From: Deltaproteobacteria bacterium UBA6967 | GTDB lineage: Bacteria; SAR324; NAC60-12 | Direction: 5' to 3' | Length of the DNA: 9,408 bases | Assembly: GCA_002450295.1 (NCBI GenBank) | Contig: DJYX01000160.1 | Location: 10,586 to 19,993 of the forward strand | Shown here: piece by piece, positions 6,059 to 9,408 of the stretch | Layout: each line of letters opens with the position of its first letter | Numbering within the stretch: the stretch's first letter is position 1 | Translations under genes and position numbers: made by a program | Notes under the pieces: generated by a model | Seen by the model: only the letters and a program-made list of their open reading frames with translations | Told to the model about the DNA's origin: nothing | Database searches by the model: none

Positions 6059-6125
6059 CAAAAAATGATTTACTCTTAATAGGAGTTAATTCGATCTTGA
6101 TTAGCTCAGATTGGGATGGCTTCAC

Positions 6126-6413
6126 TTAGCGAGTAGCTCATCCTCGACAAATTCTGCTAAATGAGTAGCAGATCCACCTTTTTTGGCGTAGTGTCTCGTT
6201 TCACGGCACTCTCTCAATCGAATCTTTCATGAAAAAGTCACTGTCAGTTGGGCTTTACTTCCAATTACTAAGACTTCCAATTACATTCTACCCTGCATCT
6301 CAAAGCGCACAATCTTTCAAAAAGGCATACAGGATCCCTGAATTTCACAGAAAGGTGAGCGTTGCCTGCCGGATGAGCAATGTGCAGAGAGTAATTCTAT
6401 ATTGGGAAACAAA
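6126..6413. other. Divergent spacer between MDR gene and umuD cluster
   Basis: This spacer should hold the promoter of the plus-strand cluster. A direct repeat is present at 6257-6284. No good -35/-10 pair and no LexA-type palindrome (CTGT-N8-ACAG or GAAC-N4-GTTC) was found. A plus-strand frame from ATG 6229 to TGA 6417 (62 codons) ends in an ATGA overlap with the next gene, but has no ribosome-binding site and no protein-family features, so it is not called. Confidence 0.4.
6257..6284. repeat. Two 12-bp direct repeats, 16-bp period
   Basis: ACTTCCAATTAC occurs at 6257-6268 and again at 6273-6284, separated by TAAG. The 16-bp period is not a multiple of three, which argues against a coding origin. 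Its position about 130-160 bp before the gene at 6414 suits a regulator-binding site; this is inferred. Confidence 0.55.
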
Positions 6414-6725
6414 ATGAAGAAGCTAACGCAACAGGATCGAACGAGATTACGGCAATGCGAAGTGGTGATCTGGCGACTACTGCACAAGAAAGCCGGTCTT
6501 GATTATGAAGACTACAGCGCAGCGTGGCAGAGCTGGTTTGATGACCGAGCGACTGATTTAGGAAAGAGCCTCGATCAGCTCCTGCATGATGAAAATGGGA
6601 ACCTCCGACTTACGAAACAGGACTACCGTAAGTTTTGGGCATATGCCTATGAACTGCGGGATCTGAAGAGAAAAGGGGAAAATCATCCTGAGTGTGACAA
6701 CGTCCAGAAACTGCTGATCACGTAA
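6414..6725 (+). CDS. Hypothetical protein (103 aa) upstream of umuD
   Basis: I do not recognise this family. The product is charged and probably all-helical and soluble: MKKLTQQDRTRLRQCEVVIWRLLHK at the N terminus, an aromatic-rich centre (DYEDYSAAWQSWFDD, about 29-43), and a second helical block with RLTKQDYRKFWAYAYELRDLKRKG (about 64-87). There are two cysteines and no signal peptide. Start: the frame opens at TTG 6402, but ATG 6414 is preferred; only a weak GGGA lies upstream. The next gene, umuD, starts 14 bases after its stop without its own clear ribosome-binding site, so the two are probably co-translated. A role connected with the UmuD protease is suggested only by position. Confidence 0.7.
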   Translation: MKKLTQQDRTRLRQCEVVIWRLLHKKAGLDYEDYSAAWQSWFDDRATDLGKSLDQLLHDENGNLRLTKQDYRKFWAYAYELRDLKRKGENHPECDNVQKLLIT

Positions 6726-6739
6726 TTAATTTAAAAACC

Positions 6740-7186
6740 ATGCACATGAACCTACTCCCATTCACCTTTGTTTTTCCCGTACAGATGCCTCTCGCAGAAG
6801 AGTACCAGCGACCGATGTTTGAATCGATGGTCTCTGCAGGCTTTCCTAGTCCAGCCCAGGACTACTACGATGGCTACCTCAACCTGCACCAGTACCTCGT
6901 ACCGGATCCCAACAACGTCTTCTTTGTCCGGGCAAGTGGCGACTCAATGGTGGGTGCTGGAATTCATGATAGAGACTTGCTGATCGTGGATCGCTCGAAG
7001 AAAAAGCCAAACGGGAAGGTCGTGATTGCCTCCCTCAACGGGGAGTTCACCCTCAAGCGCTTGGTCCAGACTCGGGAGTGTTTTGAACTTCAGCCAGAAA
7101 ATCCAGATTATCCCAGCATCCCAGTCTCTGTGGACGATGACTTCCAAATTTGGGGAGTGGTACGGCACGTCATTCATAAGTTGTAG
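6740..7186 (+). CDS. umuD: UmuD-like S24 family autoprotease
   Basis: UmuD is the self-cleaving partner of error-prone polymerase V in the SOS response; RecA filaments trigger the cut. In this 148-residue protein the cleavage region [10 protein letters not shown] places the scissile bond at Ala33-Gly34. The catalytic serine is Ser69 in GDSMVGAGI and the catalytic lysine is Lys106 in GEFTLKRL. Spacings 33-69-106 equal those of E. coli UmuD (24-60-97), so activity is likely intact. The C terminus has the family's [13 protein letters not shown]. The N-terminal arm is nine residues longer than in E. coli. Arg78 replaces the usual Gly in [12 protein letters not shown] 6740 and ATG 6746 are both possible. 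No umuC follows; a cupin gene begins 11 bases downstream. A LexA- or CI-type repressor is unlikely, as no DNA-binding domain precedes the protease. Confidence 0.92.
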   Translation: MHMNLLPFTFVFPVQMPLAEEYQRPMFESMVSAGFPSPAQDYYDGYLNLHQYLVPDPNNVFFVRASGDSMVGAGIHDRDLLIVDRSKKKPNGKVVIASLNGEFTLKRLVQTRECFELQPENPDYPSIPVSVDDDFQIWGVVRHVIHKL

Positions 7187-7197
7187 AGAGTACGAGC

Positions 7198-7560
7198 ATG
7201 AGTCAACCCGTCAATTTTCAGTCAAAACTAAACCTCTTTTCAGAGCACTGGTCTCCCAAAGTCATTGCAGAGATGAATGACTACCAGTTCAAGTTGGTGA
7301 AGATCCAAGACGAATTCACTTGGCATCACCATTCAGACACGGATGAGACCTTCATTGTCCTGGAGGGATCGATGAGCATTGAGTTCAAGGATCGGACAGT
7401 CCACCTGAGCGAGGGAGAAATGTTCGTGGTTCCACGGGGAGAAGAGCACAAGCCCTTCGCCGAGAACGAGTGCAAGGTGCTGCTAGTGGAGCCAAGGGGT
7501 GTCGTCAACACTGGAGAAACTGGGGGCACTCTGACAGCAGAGAATGATGTTTGGATTTAA
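7198..7560 (+). CDS. Small cupin-domain protein (120 aa)
   Basis: This single-domain cupin carries both metal-binding motifs. Motif 1 is at 43-57 (His43, His45, Glu50, Gly57; [15 protein letters not shown]) and motif 2 at 73-84 (Gly73, Pro79, Gly81, His84; [12 protein letters not shown]). Together they give the His/His/Glu/His set that usually holds Fe, Mn or Zn. The protein is cytosolic, without a signal peptide. Small cupins of this type range from isomerases and dioxygenases to ligand-binding proteins, so the reaction is not predictable. It starts 11 bases after umuD with GAGAG nearby, suggesting one transcript with umuD. A functional link to SOS mutagenesis is not established. Confidence 0.9.
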   Translation: MSQPVNFQSKLNLFSEHWSPKVIAEMNDYQFKLVKIQDEFTWHHHSDTDETFIVLEGSMSIEFKDRTVHLSEGEMFVVPRGEEHKPFAENECKVLLVEPRGVVNTGETGGTLTAENDVWI

Positions 7561-7661
7561 GAGTGACCTTCCGGACCTTGACTTCATCGACACAATAATT
7601 CAGAACTGCCTTTCTACCTGTTAGAAGAAAAATCCCGTTGAAGCACCAAAATCCAATTTAG

Positions 7662-7705
7662 GAACCGCACGGTAACCGTTGACGCTAGATTGCGCGGTTC
7701 ATAAT
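7662..7705 (+). promoter_or_regulatory. Candidate promoter with overlapping inverted repeat for qmcA-nfeD
   Basis: TTGACG (7679-7684) and CATAAT (7700-7705) form a possible sigma70-like promoter with a short 15-base spacer. It is overlaid by the inverted repeat GAACCGC (7662-7668)/GCGGTTC (7694-7700), and the palindrome ACGGTAACCGT (7669-7679) lies inside. An operator at the promoter, or a hairpin ending the cupin transcript, are the two readings. No T run follows, which disfavours a terminator. Confidence 0.35.
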
Positions 7706-7728
7706 TCTTCATTTGAGGAAGCTCAACC

Positions 7729-8739
7729 ATGGAAGATGAAATTATCTACACGTTGCTAGATGCCTTTCCTGGCTTCTCCACGCTCGTCACCATATTCATT
7801 ATCTTCTTATTCATGAAGAACATGGTGAAAATTGTCCGGCAGAGCGAAGTCATGATGATCGAAAGGCTCGGATCCTTTAATAGAACCATGAAATCTGGGC
7901 TTCATTTCAAACTTCCGGTCATCGAACAAATTCGTAAAATCAATTGGCGGAATGAAGAGTTAGAGAGAATCGACATGCGGGAAAGGGTGCTGGACATTCC
8001 GGCTCAGACTACGATCACCAAAGACAACGTATCCCTTGAAATTGATGCCGTGGTCTACATGCAGATTACCGATCCCGAAAAAGCAGTCTATGAAATCAAC
8101 GATCTTCCTTTGGCGATCAGCCAGCTGACCCAAACCACCCTGAGGTCATTGATTGGGGAGTTTGATTTGGACGAAACGCTGGCTTCCAGGGATAAAATCA
8201 ACTCCAGCCTGAAGATCGTTCTTGATGACGTAACAAACAAATGGGGGGTCTTGGTAAACCGCGTGGAATTAGCCAATGTTTCACCTCCCCAGGAAGTACT
8301 GGAAGCCATGGAGAAGCAGATGCAGGCTGAGCGTGAGAGGCGCGCTGCCGTGTTGTCTGCAGAGGGCGACAAGCAATCCCGAATCGCCAGATCCGAAGGT
8401 GAAAGACAAGAAATGATCAACCAAGCTACAGGTGAAAGAGAGTCTTTGATTCAAACTGCAGAGGGCCAGAGAGAGGCGGCTATTTCAAGAGCCAATGGTA
8501 CTGCACAAGCGCTGGAAATCATGTCTTCTGCAGAAAAGGAAGCCATCAAAAAAATTGCCGAGGCCCTTGGAGGAGATGTCAAGCTAGCCACTAACTACAT
8601 GATCTCTAAGTCTTATATTGATGCCTATGAGAAATTTACGCATGGTGAGGGGGACAAGGTCTATCTTCCGTACGACGCCTCCAAATCGATGGCGGCGTTT
8701 GGCAATTTAGGAGATCTGTTTAATCAGTCGAAAAGCTGA
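7729..8739 (+). CDS. qmcA: SPFH/Band 7 membrane protein, QmcA-like (336 aa)
   Basis: This is a membrane-anchored SPFH-superfamily scaffold thought to organise membrane microdomains and proteases. An N-terminal membrane segment lies at about residues 16-29 (FSTLVTIFIIFLFM). The Band 7 domain follows at about 32-190 (VRQSEVMMIERLGSFNRTMKSG at its start, ELANVSPPQEV at its end). A long helical region at about 200-270 has six consecutive 11-residue units, for example SEGERQEMINQ and AEGQREAAISR, a hendecad coiled-coil pattern typical of the superfamily. A conserved ALGGD segment and a C-terminal helix end the protein. The length is slightly above E. coli QmcA (305). GAGGAA lies eight bases before ATG 7729. 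Its stop overlaps the nfeD start by one base (TGATG), so the two are translationally coupled. Stomatin or HflK-like labels are alternatives, but NfeD linkage favours QmcA. Confidence 0.93.
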   Translation: MEDEIIYTLLDAFPGFSTLVTIFIIFLFMKNMVKIVRQSEVMMIERLGSFNRTMKSGLHFKLPVIEQIRKINWRNEELERIDMRERVLDIPAQTTITKDNVSLEIDAVVYMQITDPEKAVYEINDLPLAISQLTQTTLRSLIGEFDLDETLASRDKINSSLKIVLDDVTNKWGVLVNRVELANVSPPQEVLEAMEKQMQAERERRAAVLSAEGDKQSRIARSEGERQEMINQATGERESLIQTAEGQREAAISRANGTAQALEIMSSAEKEAIKKIAEALGGDVKLATNYMISKSYIDAYEKFTHGEGDKVYLPYDASKSMAAFGNLGDLFNQSKS

Positions 8740-9209
8740 TGGAACTTTGGTTGATTTTGTTCCTCGCTGGGCTAGGACTGGTGGGACTGGAATTCGTCCT
8801 GCCAATGATGTTCTGGATGCCCTTGGGCTTGGCAGCCCTTGCCACCGCTCCAGTCAGCTATTTTGTGGACCATTGGTCAGTATTGGGGATTTGGCCAGTA
8901 CTCAGTATGGTCTTGTTTGTCGTGATCAAGAGATCGTTCAGCGGTACAGATCAGCAAAAGTACAAATCTGGAGTGGAGGGCTTGATTGGGATGGAAGGGG
9001 TTCTCGTGGAGGCGATCGATAATCAGAAGGGGACTGGCAAAGTCAAAATCAATGCGGACGTTTGGAACGTAAGATCCTGTGAGGTGGAAGTGCCCGTTGG
9101 CAAGAAGGTTAAAGTCGTAGCGGTTTCAGGTAATCAAGTGGATGTGGAAGAGAGCATTGATTTTCAGGATTACCTAGAAAAGGATTTTGATCGGAGACTG
9201 AATGAATAG
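8739..9209 (+). CDS. nfeD: NfeD-like membrane protein (156 aa)
   Basis: This is the short-form NfeD partner of the SPFH protein, equivalent to E. coli YbbJ beside QmcA. Three membrane segments are visible at about residues 3-21 (LWLILFLAGLGLVGLEFVL), 24-43 and 46-65. A soluble C-terminal OB-fold domain follows at about 78-138 (GLIGMEGVLVEAI, GTGKVKINADVWNVRS, VGKKVKVVAVSGNQVDVE), ending in an acidic tail. The ClpP-like protease domain of long NfeD proteins is absent. The OB domain is thought to bind the SPFH partner. ATG 8739 shares its A with the qmcA TGA, so translation depends on termination of qmcA. Confidence 0.93.
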   Translation: MELWLILFLAGLGLVGLEFVLPMMFWMPLGLAALATAPVSYFVDHWSVLGIWPVLSMVLFVVIKRSFSGTDQQKYKSGVEGLIGMEGVLVEAIDNQKGTGKVKINADVWNVRSCEVEVPVGKKVKVVAVSGNQVDVEESIDFQDYLEKDFDRRLNE

Positions 9210-9408
9210 CCTCAGTTGAAGAACTTCTAATCAATTTGCTGAGACGGGGGATCTGATGAAGCCTCACTGCTAGAGCAGACGGCGTTGGCGCTTAAGGGTT
9301 GTTTAGTTTATTGATGAGCAGTTTCAAAGAAACTTCCAACATCGTTTTGATTTGCTGTAGCAAAGCGTTTTACGATGGAGCCTCGCTAGAACCTGTCATC
9401 AAATAAAC
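9210..9408. other. Window end downstream of nfeD
   Basis: No gene, terminator or RNA can be supported. A 30-codon plus-strand ORF (ATG 9314 to TAA 9406) has no ribosome-binding site. The only stems are short ones, such as CTCAG/CTGAG near 9211-9243. Confidence 0.3.

Noticed and set aside
6122..6215. Minus-strand ORF of about 31 codons ending GTGA over the alternative MDR start
   Set aside because: It is too short, begins at TTG with no ribosome-binding site, and its coupling value disappears if the MDR gene starts at TTG 6047.
6301..6360. CTGAATTTCACAG and CAGGATCCCTG as possible SOS boxes before the umuD cluster
   Set aside because: Neither has the spacing or symmetry of known LexA sites.
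6229..6417. 62-codon ORF overlapping the 6414 gene by ATGA
   Set aside because: The ATGA overlap is suggestive, but there is no ribosome-binding site, the sequence looks random, and the 16-bp-period repeat inside is out of phase with codons.
9314..9406. 30-codon plus-strand ORF at the window end
   Set aside because: No ribosome-binding site, no recognisable protein features, and short enough to be chance.

Overview
This is a bacterial chromosomal window, dense in short genes on both strands, with G+C near one half by eye. Shine-Dalgarno sites are recognisable in front of several genes, and no mobile element, tRNA, rRNA or CRISPR array is visible. The QmcA-NfeD membrane pair, a UmuD-type protease, a DUF3883 protein and many pentapeptide repeats fit a Gram-negative, probably proteobacterial, genome. 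I cannot place it more precisely.

Left part (1-1916). Two paralogous pentapeptide-repeat genes diverge from a 458-bp spacer with a core of only 7.5% G+C. The minus-strand one runs off the window edge. The plus-strand one is complete and is followed closely by a GNAT acetyltransferase.

Middle (1917-4922). A DUF3883 protein with a PD-(D/E)xK-like signature is followed by two unannotated convergent micro-ORFs (52 and 55 aa), then a P-loop adenylate-kinase-like NTPase whose ribosome-binding region sits in an inverted repeat. The 689-bp spacer after it is not featureless. It holds a near-consensus sigma70-like promoter, two hairpins whose arms can pair in alternative ways, and a 33-residue single-pass membrane micro-ORF. 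This is the best candidate here for an undescribed element, but it rests on sequence inspection alone.

Right part (4923-9408). A minus-strand zinc-less MDR oxidoreductase appears to start at a TTG with a strong ribosome-binding site. Downstream is a plus-strand cluster of an unknown 103-aa gene, a umuD homologue with no umuC beside it, and a cupin. All three lie within 14 nt of each other, and a 16-bp-spaced direct repeat lies upstream. Finally, qmcA-nfeD overlap by one base (TGATG) behind a candidate promoter covered by an inverted repeat.

Functional links are clearest for qmcA-nfeD, a membrane SPFH scaffold with its NfeD partner. The umuD cluster suggests a damage- or stress-linked unit, though no recognisable LexA box was seen. 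The other genes look like independent accessory functions.
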